NCBI GenBank assembly: GCA_958510825.1
Contig: OY294045.1
Location: 5,817,916-5,881,915 of the forward strand
DNA length: 64,000 nt
From: Brachypterus glaber
Lineage: Eukaryota > Arthropoda > Insecta > Coleoptera > Kateretidae
Direction of reading: 5' to 3'
Positions 46,611 through 56,189 of this stretch are shown piece by piece. Numbering within the stretch: the stretch's first letter is position 1; each line of letters starts with the position of its first letter. The translations under genes and the position numbers were made by a program. The notes below the pieces were generated by a model. The model did not search any database and had not been told where the DNA came from. It saw only the letters and a list, made by a program, of their open reading frames with translations.

Positions 46611-47224
46611 TTATAATGGATTGTTCATATTTAATCTCTTATTTCTTTCTATACCCCTTACTTCCTTCTCAATTTCAAACCTTCGTAAGTCAGTCCTTTG
46701 CAAGAAATCTTGCCTCTCCAAATACCCATCTTTTCCTTTATTATAAGTCTGTAGTTCTTCATCGATCTTTTCATCCTTTTTGAACTTATCCCAATCTAAT
46801 TTTGTTTTTTCTAAGGTGCTAATTTTTGCCTTTTTACCTAGTTGGCTCAGAACATTGCTTATACCGCCTAGTCCACCCCTGGCTCTGGCTGGAACAGGTT
46901 TACTGTCAGACGATTTGGATGGTTGGTTACTGAGCAGTCGAGCTTCTGCTGAATCGGAAGCTACTTCTTTTTCCACTCTAACTTCTTCACCGGCAAACTC
47001 AAATATTTGGGTAATTTTAACTTTTTCAGGAACAGTTTTTTTGGGTTCTGGTTTAGGAGATTCAGATGGTTTGGATTCTGTTTTTGGTTTGGGACTATTA
47101 ATACTATTTTTACTGTTTTTGGATTTGAAACCTGTGTCTTTCATGAAATCTGCCCATAAGTCTTCTTCTTTCTTCTTTTTCTCTTCTTCTGTTTCTTCTA
47201 CATCTTCTGTCTCTTTTTCTGTGA
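46611..47224 (-). CDS. CFDP1: CFDP1 coding exon 2 with the BCNT-C domain
   Basis: The acceptor is TTTTTTTAG just upstream of 47224. The first two bases complete Val72, then TEKETEDVEETEEEKKKKEE leads into the DLWADFM motif. The TAA stop is at 46613-46611. The longest ATG-initiated frame in this exon starts at internal Met 47144, so a simple ORF finder would miss about 26 genuine residues at its 5' end. Confidence 0.92.
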
Positions 47225-48107
47225 CTAAAAAAACAGACTGTCAATAGTGGAAAACAAAATCGGGAACAGGTATTTTTTGCTTACATTTTTTTTTAATTTT
47301 TTTTTGGGCGGAATGTATGGTAAACATAGTGTTATTTCTACAAAATATAGTCCTGGATGTAGGGATCTATAGGATCTATATTAATCTAGATCTTTACCTA
47401 GATTTAGTGAACTCAGGGCTATAGCGAAGAAGATTACAACTTTTTTAGCCTAAAAATACAACTTTTTTCCTCGAGAAAAAAGTTAATGACTAAAAAAAAG
47501 GTCCTCTCCTCCATAAAATATACAACCTTTGTTTTGGATCAATGAAATATACAACTTTTCAAGATGGGTGTGGGGACGCTGCCCCCATAGCTACAGCCCT
47601 GAGTGAACTACACAATAGTAATCGTTACTATTGTGTAGCTTAATATTAAATATTTAGTGTAGCTCAAAGACCAGTAGAAAACAAATCAGAATCTACCGGA
47701 TCCTACTGGTCTCTATTTTTTTTTTTAACAGGGTGCCTACATTCCAGGAATGTATTTTACACTAGTTACCATAGCAAGCGTAGTCTTTTACTAATTTTTA
47801 GTTACTTTTCTCTATATGTAGGGTGTAAACCCATAAAAATCATGCCGTATTAGTTATATTCTTTTATACAACGAATTGTTTAAGCGTACTAACCTGCTTC
47901 TTCTTCTATCTTTTTCTGTTTACTCTTCTTTTTACTCAATTTCTTCTTGCGTTTTTGTCCTCTCTTGCCCAAATCTTCTGTATCAGATAAGTGATCCTCT
48001 GGATCACCATCTGAATCAACTTCTGATACTACTTCTTGCGGTTTTCCTTCTGGGCAATAATCTTCGTCACTTGTATCACTGTCTTCCGGTAACTCGGCGA
48101 GATTCAT
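46611..48107 (-). CDS. CFDP1: CFDP1 / Bucentaur (BCNT) family protein, two coding exons
   Basis: Orthologue of craniofacial development protein 1 (Yeti in Drosophila, Swc5 in yeast), a nuclear subunit of SWR1/SRCAP/Tip60-type complexes that handle H2A.Z-H2B (family knowledge). Joining exon 48107-47894 to 47224-46611 gives 275 residues, close to the roughly 300 of vertebrate members. Visible parts in order: an acidic start with the conserved DSDTSDEDYCPEG block (about residues 8-20); a Lys-rich nuclear-localisation stretch (about 48-71); the ALWEDFLK-like block EEDLWADFMKDTG; the block ITQIFEFAGEEV (about 144-155); and the C-terminal BCNT-C domain (about 190-268) with KLDWDKFKKDE, GYLERQDFL and RRFEIEKE. 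The splice junction keeps the frame (G joined to TC gives Val72), with a GT donor and an AG acceptor after a T run. It faces TMEM170 head to head. I see no damage. Confidence 0.95.
47225..47893 (-). other. CFDP1 intron with repeat debris and a perfect hairpin
   Basis: A 669-bp intron. It contains a repeat (about 47430-47600) rich in CAACTTTT words that resembles 25683-25890 and 39940-40240. It is bracketed by inverted copies of a CAGGGCT(A)TAGC-like sequence. It also holds a perfect 14-bp hairpin at 47608-47621 / 47625-47638 and a short GACCAGTAG/CTACTGGTC pair. No coding signal seen. Confidence 0.7.
47894..48107 (-). CDS. CFDP1: CFDP1 coding exon 1
   Basis: Starts at ATG 48107 and encodes residues 1-71 plus one base of codon 72. 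It ends at 47894, followed by the donor GTTAGT. The N-terminal acidic Ser/Asp-rich segment and the following Lys-rich run are both typical of the family. The whole exon lies in one open frame. Confidence 0.93.
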
Positions 48108-48549
48108 GTTTTTATAATTTTGAGGTTATGTACGTTTCAAGTCAATAAATTTAAGAACAGTTAATCCTGTATGAAAAATTTCACGTTTAATAAACACTAT
48201 TCTTCTGTTGTTAATATTTCTTAGCGAAAAATACACTTTTTTGCCAAAATACAACTTCTTTAGTTTTAGGAACTTTTATCGCGTGTTGTTAAACTGTTGT
48301 TATGTTGGTAGTAGTTTTTCCCCCAAATCCTAAATTGAAATGTCAGAGTGACAGTTTATTTTGTTTAAAAAAATAGTTTTTAAATAATAGTTGTTTTTTA
48401 ATTTAAAAAAGATGTAATAATTAATTGCATAACATTAATTAAATTTAATGTATGCGTGTAATTTGTTTTAGTTAGGTATGATTTTTTTATGAGTAATAGT
48501 TTTGTTTGTTTTCTTATCAAATCTTATCATGTTTGATAGGTGCATAGTA

Positions 48550-48557
48550 TATCGATA
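48550..48557. promoter_or_regulatory. DRE motif TATCGATA
   Basis: Perfect palindromic TATCGATA, the DNA-replication-related element bound by DREF/BEAF-type factors in insect housekeeping promoters (established in Drosophila). It sits 91 bp before the TMEM170 start and 443 bp from the CFDP1 start. An 8-mer can occur by chance in AT-rich DNA, but the position supports function. Confidence 0.45.
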
Positions 48558-48570
48558 TAATGGTTTCACG

Positions 48571-48615
48571 ATGGAGGAACCTAACTGTGAGGTTGAAACT
48601 GATAGTGTTACTTAG
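48571..48615 (+). other. Upstream ORF in the TMEM170 leader
   Basis: ATG at 48571 opens a 14-codon frame (MEEPNCEVETDSVT) ending at TAG 48613-48615, 25 bases before the TMEM170 ATG. If the transcript starts upstream of 48571, this short frame would be met first by ribosomes and could dampen TMEM170 translation. The transcription start is unknown. Confidence 0.4.
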
Positions 48616-48640
48616 TAGAACCAAGTAAGGGTCAAGCAAG

Positions 48641-48775
48641 ATGTCCCAGTCGTCTGAACTGGACTCTCTCAGCACTGTGTTTTGGTTAAGACAGCCAGAT
48701 GCACTCAACACATTCACCAAGATGTGGTACCATGTCTTCCTATGGGCCTTGTTCTCTTCAGTTTTAGTTCATACA
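48641..48775 (+). CDS. TMEM170A: TMEM170 coding exon 1
   Basis: 45 codons from MSQSSELDSL to the middle of the first membrane span (SSVLVHT), ending exactly at a codon boundary before the donor GTAAGA. The variable, polar N-terminus followed by the conserved MWYHVFLWAL block matches the family layout. Confidence 0.9.
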
Positions 48776-51700
48776 GTAAGAATGTTTTAATATCATGAAG
48801 CTGAAGTTTGCAACGTTTTTTTGCATCAAAAATTCAAATAGTATATTAAAGCACTTATTCTGTAACGTGTTTTTAGCGCACTAGTACTTTAGAAAACTCG
48901 CCGCAAGCGGCTTGTTTTCTAAACTTGTACTCGTGCACTAAAAACGTATGTTATGAAACTAGTACTTTAATATACTATTTGAATTTTCATTGCAAAAAAA
49001 CATTGCAAACTTCAGCTTCATTTAATATCAACTTTCCCAACAAGCATTTTGTAGTGTTCTGCCCTCCTTAGTTAAAACGTCCTAACTAACATTTTTGTCA
49101 TTTTTGTATTAACTGCATATATCGATGGTTCTATGCCATATTTATCTATTCTTCAGGGTTCACCCCAGTCAGGGATGTCAGGGAAATTAAAACTGAAACC
49201 TGGAAGTCAGAATTTGGCCACTTATTCGAAAAATTTAGAGCAAGTAGCAATGTTTGTAACTAAGGATGGCAGCGTTGTTAACACTTTAACACCTAAAGTT
49301 CTATAAAGGTGTTATAATAGTAACAAATAGCTTAATACCTCTATAATAGAGTATAATACAGGTGATAATACAGGTTATATAAAAGTAACACAGTTATCTT
49401 AGATAATGAAATTCTTCAAATTAGTGTTATAAAGCTCATATAAGGGTGTAGTAAAGGTTTCCATCACCATGCGCTGGTTTATAAATGTTTATAAAGAAGT
49501 TGAAGGACTTTGGTTGATGGCCATTTGTAAGACTGTTTAGTAGTACAATAAATGACACTTATTATTATTATTATTATTATTATCTATTATAAGAAGCTCT
49601 TTTTAGGTTTTGGCAACCTTTATAGAACTTAATTGTTAGTTTGGTTAATTACATTTTTTCATTTCAAGGAAAGGTGAATATCTCCGGGTTGGAGTACAAG
49701 GGTTGGATATCAAAAATATGTTTTTAGAGAAAACACCAATAAGCTATAATTTTTAAGTACTCCCAAAAAAAATTACAGGGTTAAAAACTTAAAATTTAAA
49801 TTTAGAATGTATATGATAGCAGAATATGAATTGTATATTTTAAAAATTGGACATCTGACCCTTGTACTTCAAGCCAGAGCTATATAAAACCATTAAACCA
49901 TAAAATATAGCCAGATGCAACTAAAAGCTCCACAGCAAATAGAAATAATTCTTTTTTTTTTGTAAAGCAGTGTTATTATTAATTTGTTGTGTGTATTTTG
50001 ACGTCACGACTTGGTAAAATACGTGATTGACGTGGTTCTGTATAAGATTACGCGACTATTCCGTAATGGGTTTCCACTGCTTTGTACAGTAATTCCGCGA
50101 AGAAGTAATAATTATTATTTGATTATAATCAAATATTTAAAAAAAAAAACGAGTAATTTTTTTTTTTTGAAGACCTAGAAATTTATTTAGGAATAAAAAA
50201 TAAAATAGATATGCGTCTAAATAACCAAAGGATTCAACCTGCATTTCCAAAATAAAACTGAAATACTAAGTCAAAAAAAACTTGTAAAATACCCAAAATT
50301 GAAAGTTTAGGTCTCCTAAACGACCCCCTAATGAACCACGATCAACTGCAATCTTTTTTTGTAGTATACTGCCCTACAGAAAAATAATTTAACGTATAGG
50401 CAGTTTTCCCAAATTCAGTTGGAAATTTGGCGAAAACCCTCTGGTAACGTACGTAACATTTTTTGGTAACGCACGTAACAACCATAATAGATTCTGAAAA
50501 TCATATTTATTTATTTTTTTTATTTATTTATTTATTTATTTATTTATTAACGGATATCCTTTTTTTACAAACATTTAAGTACAATAGAATAAAACATGTT
50601 ATATGGTAACTAGAATATTTAACTGGATACTTATAATTAATATAATAATTTTTAACGTATAATTAATATAATACTCTTTTAATGTTATTTTTAAATTTAT
50701 TTAAACTTAAATAAAAAATATCACAGTCATTGATTGTGTTTATTAAATTGGTCATTCTACATAAAGGAGAGTGCATTCCATAGTTTGTTCGGTGAAATGG
50801 AACAAAAAATAAATTATTAAACCTTAAGTTTGCTAATGGAACACAGATAGAAAATTGTGAAAGAATTGGTGGACATTTTATTATGAAGTGAAAAACTTTG
50901 TAAATAAACATAATATCGTAGTATGAACGACGTTTCTCCAATAAAGGTAAAGTAAAATAAGTTAACAACTCGTTAATGTTGCTATTTGCATAGTCAATGT
51001 TATTTTTGAAACACAGTAATCTAATAAATTTTTTTTGAATATTTTCTAAACGTAATATATGGGTTGTATAACTTGGCGACCAAATCAATGACCCGTATTC
51101 TAGGCCTGACCGAACAAAACTAGTGTATAAAACAATTAGACATCGTGTATCAGTAAACGTAGTAGTATATCGTTTAATAAACCCTAAATTTTTATTTGCC
51201 TTAGTAACTATCTTGTCAATATGATCAGTAAAATTTAATTTGGTATCAAGGTGAACACCTAAATCTTTAAAAACTTCAACTCTATTTATTATACCATATG
51301 CTTATTAGAAAGTGAATCCTTCACAAATTAAGCAAACATAAATAAAAAATAAAATCAGATTAGCATATTTTCATTATCATTTACTTAATTGCATAAGTGC
51401 ACTTTTAAATTTTGTAACATGCGAAGCGCGCACATAAGCTGCGTTATTTTTATTGCCCAATGGTGATTTCTCCCGTTAGATTAGACAGGGACAAAAGTTC
51501 TACCCAAAAAGGATAGGAGACATACATACACTCCCACTTCCACCCAACCAATCAAATTCTGTATTTGTTCTTTGTTGAACAAATACAATATTTTATTGGC
51601 CGGGCGAAAAGTGTAACTATATTATTTTTATAAAAGAAATTACTGGCGCCATCTAAATTTTAGTAGAATTATCTTATTGTACAGATTCACATTAGCTATG

Positions 51701-53439
51701 TTCTTTCGAGCGGCTCACTGCTACACTTTCCGGCCAACCAAATAAATACTGTATTTGTTGTATGAAAAACAAATACAGTATTTATTTGGTTGGCTGGAAA
51801 GTGTAGCACAAATGAGATAGAGATAGGGTAGACGTCTTTTGTATCATAATTCTAGTTGTAGAGAGCTCCATTGCATAAGTGCACTTTTAAATTTTGTAAC
51901 AGACGAATCTCGCACATAAGCTGCGTTATTTTTATTGCCCAACTGATTAAATTTATATGTAAACTAAAAGATGTAAAAAAGTGCCTGTAAGGATTTTAAC
52001 CTGAAATATAAATGAATGAACTATCCAGTATTTTTGTGAGGCCTAAATTAAGGTGTACGATTACAAAAAGTCCAAACCATTTAATCAGTGTATTAACTCA
52101 AAGGTAAATTGTATCCGCCATTTTTTAACAAAAAAACATTATATTTTTGTAATCAGTGACTTTAACAACCATTTTCATACAGTATTTTGAAACTTTTAAC
52201 GTATACGACCGTCATATTGGATCCGATATTTTGTTTACAAAAAAACAATCGTTTTGGAATCAGCGACCTCAAAAATACCATATTCATAATTTTAAAGAGA
52301 AATTTGTGAACTTTTGACATTTATGTCTGCCATATTGAATCCACCATTTTCTTAAAAAAAATAATATAATATTTTGGTAATCAGCGACCTCAAAAATCTC
52401 CATATAGAGCTAAATTAAATTTTGGCCAGCTTTTTCGAAAATTCCACCTCTGTGCCTATTTTAAATAAATTATACAAAATCATTTTTTTTTATATTACAT
52501 CGGCACTTAGTGCTACTAAGAGTGCCGATGTATTGAAATCTTCGCCGAAAAGTCAAAATCTTTGACCACGTTTTTTTTCACATTTCTCGACGTTTTAGAC
52601 CATTCTGAGTCGAAATCAGTAAAAAAAAAATTGCGTCCGTCTGTCTGTCTGTCTGGGTGTAAACTCTCTAACTCCATTTCTACATGAGATATCGACTTGT
52701 GGTTTTTTGCATATTGTTTCTTATCGTATTCCGTAGAGCTGATTAGATTTTGGGGGTAAACGATTGGGGGTAAGGGGGTAAAAATAGGGTAAAACTCCTA
52801 TTTTTAGCGTTTTTTGTTTATATTGGTCAAAAAATGTTATAAACAAAGTTTTCCTAAAACGCATTGTTATCGAGATATTGGCGTTTAAAGCAGTAAAAGG
52901 TTTTTTTAGCATATATCACATATTTATAACCGGATTTCAAAAAATTATATTTTAAATAAAAGCTCTTTTTAAGCCCTATAAAAAATGTTATATACAGTTT
53001 TTTGCTAGAATATAATGTTTTACAGATACAGAATTTAAAATCAAACAAAACACCTAGTTTGAAATTTGCAAACTAGATGGCTCTAGTTTACAATAGTGCC
53101 GATGTTTTGACAGGGTGCTTGCAACGTTTCATCTAGTTTACTAATTAAATTTTCATAAGATCCTGACTAATCCAATTGTTTTTTTTTTCACAGATAGCTG
53201 GACTAATCGCCTTCCTCACCTTACGAAAACACAAATTTGGCAAGTTCTTTCCAATCGGAATCCTCCTGATGGGGTTCATCACCCCCGCAGTTACGGGTAT
53301 AGTGAGCAGCGCAGCTATAGCTTTCGTCTACAGGGCGTCCAGTTTGCCGATGAACCCCCTGTACGCCCTTTTTTGGGGCTGTGGACAGACGTTTTTGTCG
53401 GCTTCTATGGGTTTTACTCGTATTTTGGCAACTTTGTAA
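48641..53439 (+). CDS. TMEM170A: Transmembrane protein 170 (TMEM170A/B family), two coding exons
   Basis: Small membrane protein of the ER and nuclear envelope; in human cells TMEM170A affects ER sheet/tubule balance and nuclear pore formation (family knowledge). Exons 48641-48775 and 53194-53439 join in phase 0 to give 126 residues. Three hydrophobic spans are visible: about 28-54 (WYHVFLWALFSSVLVHT onward), 64-91 (FPIGILLMGFITPAVTG onward) and 98-126. Family hallmarks are the MWYxVFLWAL block, the LRKHKFGKF basic loop, ILLMG, the SSAAIAFVYRA block, GQTF and the C-terminal end RILATL. The donor is GTAAGA and the acceptor is a T-run followed by CACAG. The ATG at 48641 is chosen because the upstream ATG (48571) stops after 14 codons. 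I cannot separate the A from the B paralogue; insects usually have one gene. Confidence 0.93.
48795..49021. mobile_element. Foldback MITE in TMEM170 intron 1
   Basis: A 227-bp element with about 60-bp inverted ends; each starts ATGAAGCTGAAGTTTGCAA. The centre carries CGCAAGCGGC and words such as ACTAGTACTTTAATATACT that are shared with the terminal part of repeat A. It begins 19 bp after the exon 1 donor. Confidence 0.75.
49257..49583 (+). mobile_element. Possible 3' end of a non-LTR element with (TTA)n tail
   Basis: The block ends in an AATAAATGACAC-like sequence followed by a clean TTA microsatellite (about 49560-49583), a common 3' terminus of insect LINEs. No reverse-transcriptase frame remains, so only the tail supports the call. 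Confidence 0.3.
49584..50502 (+). other. TMEM170 intron, unannotated part
   Basis: AT-rich intron without recognised repeat. Direct words GGTAACG(T/C)ACGTAAC occur at about 50442 and 50465. Confidence 0.45.
50503..51300 (-). mobile_element. 5'-truncated jockey/CR1-like LINE, C-terminal reverse transcriptase remnant
   Basis: Reading minus from about 51298 to the stop at 50663 gives one uninterrupted frame of about 210 residues typical of the C-terminal end of a jockey-type ORF2: VEVFKDLGVHLDTKL, NKNLGFIKR, then VRSGLEYGSLIWSP and IQKKFIRL. The polymerase active site and endonuclease are absent: a TAA sits directly upstream, and the element starts at about 51300 by 5' truncation. About 110 bp of 3' UTR and an (AAAT)n tail (about 50505-50547 on plus) complete the 3' end. 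It lies antisense inside the TMEM170 intron. The unbroken tail frame suggests a fairly young insertion. Confidence 0.85.
51388..51459 (+). repeat. 72-bp direct repeat, left copy
   Basis: Matches 51870-51941 with a few substitutions. It abuts the left end of the family D element. Too long to be a normal target-site duplication; see the right copy. Confidence 0.75.
51459..51872 (+). mobile_element. Family D element, copy 4
   Basis: About 414 bp, the same structure as 11399-11793 and 35338-35750: a left end with GATTTCTCCCGTTAGATT, a central palindrome pair built from AAATACTGTATTTGTT-like words, and a right end GTTGTAGAGAGCTCCATT. It sits exactly between two 72-bp direct repeats. No coding capacity. 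Confidence 0.85.
51870..51941 (+). repeat. 72-bp direct repeat, right copy
   Basis: Starts ATTGCATAAGTGCACTTT and ends TTTTTATTGCCCA like the left copy; differences are in the middle. It overlaps the last bases of the family D element. Confidence 0.75.
52498..53106. mobile_element. Possible element bounded by GTGCCGATGT motifs
   Basis: Starts with a perfect hairpin (CATCGGCACT / AGTGCCGATG, 52498-52530). It contains a (GTCT)n run at about 52632 followed by CTCTCTAACTCC-type sequence seen in many insect repeats. AGTGCCGATGTTTTGAC recurs at 53095-53111. No coding sequence recognised. Confidence 0.35.
53194..53439 (+). CDS. TMEM170A: TMEM170 coding exon 2
   Basis: Begins IAGLIAFLTL after the acceptor TTTTTTTTTCACAG and runs to the TAA at 53437-53439. 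It encodes residues 46-126, that is, the rest of span 1, spans 2 and 3, and the RILATL end. Codons here are visibly richer in G and C than the surrounding DNA, as expected for constrained coding sequence. The long antisense frame over this exon is a shadow. Confidence 0.93.
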   Translation: MAGLIAFLTLRKHKFGKFFPIGILLMGFITPAVTGIVSSAAIAFVYRASSLPMNPLYALFWGCGQTFLSASMGFTRILATL

Positions 53440-53604
53440 TTTTAAAATAATGTGCAAGAACTCACGGCAAAAGTGTTTTTTAGGTAATTTTCTGTGCAGT
53501 CCGTCAAACGTTTTGTGTTGATTTCGATATATTGGCACAGATACATGCCAGATGCGCCACTGAGAGAGGTAAATACTATGTAAGACAACTAAATTAATAC
53601 ATTT

Positions 53605-53610
53605 AATAAA
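53605..53610 (+). promoter_or_regulatory. TMEM170A: Candidate TMEM170 polyadenylation signal
   Basis: AATAAA 166 bases after the stop codon in an AT-rich 3' region, followed by T/G-rich sequence. It is the first canonical hexamer after the stop that I found. Confidence 0.5.
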
Positions 53611-53713
53611 ATAGTGTATTTGTGGTAGTTTAGGGGCGTTTGGCTTTAAACACGAGTGACCTATTATTACACTAAACGCCACACAAAGTGTTGTCTCAAA
53701 TCTGCCCTTACAA

Positions 53714-54410
53714 AACAATTTTATATAAAATAGGGGGGTACAACCTGCTCGCTTCGCTTGCCAACCCCCGGTTTTTTCCTCTGTCAACTTTTATTAAACG
53801 TCACTTTGACATTTATTGAACCTGGGGGTAATTAAAGTTCACAGGGAAAACTAGTGTTGACAGAGGAAAAAAATATTTTATATTATAGAGGGATTTACCC
53901 CCCAACCCCCACCCCTAAAATATAAAAACCCTTTTTTACCCTCGTGAGTTAATTTAAATCTAAAATTGGGCTACGTACTCATCCCGTGATAATAGAATTT
54001 TGCTATAAATAAAAAAACCGTCAACTTCATCACCCCCATGCGGTTAAGTCAATGGAAGACCCTCTCTGTTTTACCCACTAAGACTAAATTTGATACACAT
54101 ACTTATTTTTCCAATACAATTTTATATAACATTTACCCCCCCCCCCCACACATAAAATATGAAAAACCCTTTTTTTGTCCAGGTGAGTTAATTTAAAACT
54201 TGAGTTGGGTTACAAACTCATCCCGTGATAATAAAATTTTACTATAAATAAAAAACACCCCTGTCAACCCCCCAATCGTCCCCCATGTGGCTGAGTTCAC
54301 CCTACAGGGCCCTCTCTGTTTTACCCACTTAGAATAAACTAAGAGAGGTGAAATTCGGTATATATGCTTATACAGCATGTTGGCAATACAATTTTGTATA
54401 AAATCTCTTT
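53714..54410 (+). repeat. Diverged tandem repeat of about 240 bp
   Basis: The words ACAATTTTATATAA, a C-run, AAAACCCTTTTTT, GAGTTAATTTAAA, CTCATCCCGTGATAATA and CCCTCTCTGTTTTACCCAC occur in the same order twice, about 240 bp apart. A partial third start is at each edge. Strong divergence means an old duplication. Confidence 0.65.
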
Positions 54411-54489
54411 TTCACACCCAATAAGGGTTAACCCTAAGTTAATTACTTAACATATAATGTTATTAAAAGATATATAAAAAACTTGAAAA

Positions 54490-54771
54490 TAAAATAATAT
54501 AAAAAACAAGTTTTTTAAGTTAAAACCTTCTATTAATTAAATGTTATTTATAACTAAAAAGTAGAAAACAAGATATTTTAATAATTTTCCAAAAACTAGG
54601 TTTTTAAAAGAAAGGTTTTGGAATTTTTGATATTTTAAAAAACGTTTCCAAAACCCTTAAAAATTTATGTAAATATTTTGTTTTCTACTTTTTAGTTATT
54701 CATAACATTTAATTAATAAAAGGGTTTTAACTTTAAAAACTTGTTTTTTTAATATTATTTTATTTAATCCT
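54490..54771. mobile_element. 282-bp foldback element, very AT-rich
   Basis: Arms 54490-54582 and 54671-54771 share AAACAAGTTTTTTAAGTTAA, TTAATTAAATGTTAT and AACTAAAAAGTAGAAAACAA in inverted order. Confidence 0.75.
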
Positions 54772-55149
54772 TTTCCTTGAAAGAAAATATCAATTTTTTT
54801 GAGTTATAAAACTTAATGCATTTGGGACTTTTTATTATTAAATTTTAAATGTATTTTTTCTCAAAAAAAAATTATATCTCAAAAACTATAAACAATAGAC
54901 CCATATAATATGATAAAAAAAATTAAGCCAGATATTACCGACCCTGGGAGGACCATCCTGTATATTTCAAAATATTTTTAGAATGTGCCTTTTTTAAAAC
55001 CATACAACTTTTCCTTTTAAAGTTTTTCTCTAAAGTGGATACTTTACTATATATCGACCGAGTCGGCTTCGTTGAGACACCCTGTATATAAAATTTCAAA
55101 ATATTCTGAAAAAAACATTTAGTTTTGCCTGCCGTGCCGAATTTTAACG

Positions 55150-55979
55150 GTTCACTCAGAAGAATCCAGCGCATGCGCACTGATTTTCTTATTTTTGTTT
55201 TGACGTATGCCAAAAATTATTTTAAGGTTATGTAACATTCTTTTGCAGAATTTTACAAAAATATCTACTTTTTTCTTTGCGAGCTAACAGTTTTTTTTTA
55301 ATTGGCTAAAAGTACTCGCTTTTAATAGTATTTTCGTAAAAAAAATTGGGGAATATTCATTTAATTAGCTAAAGCTAAATTATTTAGCCTAAATATAATC
55401 CTATTTTATTCTTAAAATATATCGCCTTCTAAACTCTGAAATATCGTATCTGAAAAATACCTGCCATTAAAAAAAAACACCAAACCAGCAAACTACCAAA
55501 CCAAACCATTATTAACGTAAACAAACGCCTCCCATCAAAAAACACCAAACTAGCAAACAACCAAACCAAACCATTGTTAACGAAAACCAACGCCTCCCAT
55601 TAAAAAACAAAAACACCAAACCAGCAAACTACCAAACCAAACCATTGTTAAGGTAAACCAAAGCCCCCATTAAAAAAATCAAACAGAAATTCGTGAGTAT
55701 TTTAACAATCTTTTGCTATATATTCTAACAAAAAACTGGATTTTCAGCATCTAATTATATTCAAGACAGTAAGTTTTAGTCAAGGTTTTAGTAATAAAAC
55801 CAGAAATCAGTGCAAAAATATAGTTCATTTTTGTGGACCTGATGCGCACCGTAACCACACTCAAATTTCATAAAACTACAACTGCCTAAACGGAAGCCAC
55901 TTTTGACATCCGTCAAAACAAAAATAAGCAAACCAGTGCACATGTGCTACATTCTTCTCATTACTGCGGTGAGTGAATC
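55150..55979. mobile_element. 830-bp element with about 60-70-bp inverted ends and an internal minisatellite
   Basis: Ends share TCACTCAGAAGAAT, GCACTG, GCTTATTTTTGTTTTGACG in inverted order with moderate divergence. The interior carries the 64-71-bp repeat at 55479-55680. The minus frame ending at 54935 starts in the left arm and resembles translated repeat debris, not a gene. Confidence 0.6.
55479..55680 (+). repeat. Minisatellite, three units of 64-71 bp
   Basis: Each unit reads CACCAAACCAGCAAACTACC, AAACCAAACCATT, TTAACG and ACGCCTCCCATT. Starts at 55479, 55543 and 55614. Strand-biased: plus is nearly free of G. Confidence 0.85.
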
Positions 55980-56189
55980 GTGAATTTTAGGAATTTTCTG
56001 CTAGAAGTTTGAATTTTTGACACAATTTAATTCTCTTTTGAAATTCAGGGGTGATTGAAATTTTTTAAAAGTCTCTATAGTTTATTTTAGGCAATTATAA
56101 ATATCTATCTGCGTAAAAAATTGGACCAAGGAAGCTGTTACGGTTTAAAAATTACTTTTAGTGATATTTTTATTACCCATAAAATTATA

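Larger units (their letters stand above)
48108..48640. promoter_or_regulatory. Shared bidirectional promoter region of CFDP1 and TMEM170
   Basis: This 533-bp gap separates the two divergent start codons, so both promoters must lie here or overlap it. It contains a perfect DRE palindrome (48550-48557) and the TMEM170 upstream ORF (48571-48615). No TATA box in a convincing place was seen, which fits broad housekeeping promoters. Confidence 0.6.

Noticed and set aside
46780..47247. 155-residue plus-strand open frame rich in Ser/Leu
   Set aside because: Antisense shadow of CFDP1 exon 2; its Ser/Leu/Phe bias comes from the complement of Lys/Glu codons.
52632..52660. Functional (GTCT)n regulatory microsatellite
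   Set aside because: Such runs are a routine part of a common insect repeat; a second one is at about 44967. Nothing here indicates function.
53221..53787. 188-residue minus-strand open frame
   Set aside because: It is antisense to TMEM170 exon 2, whose plus-strand protein matches the family end to end.
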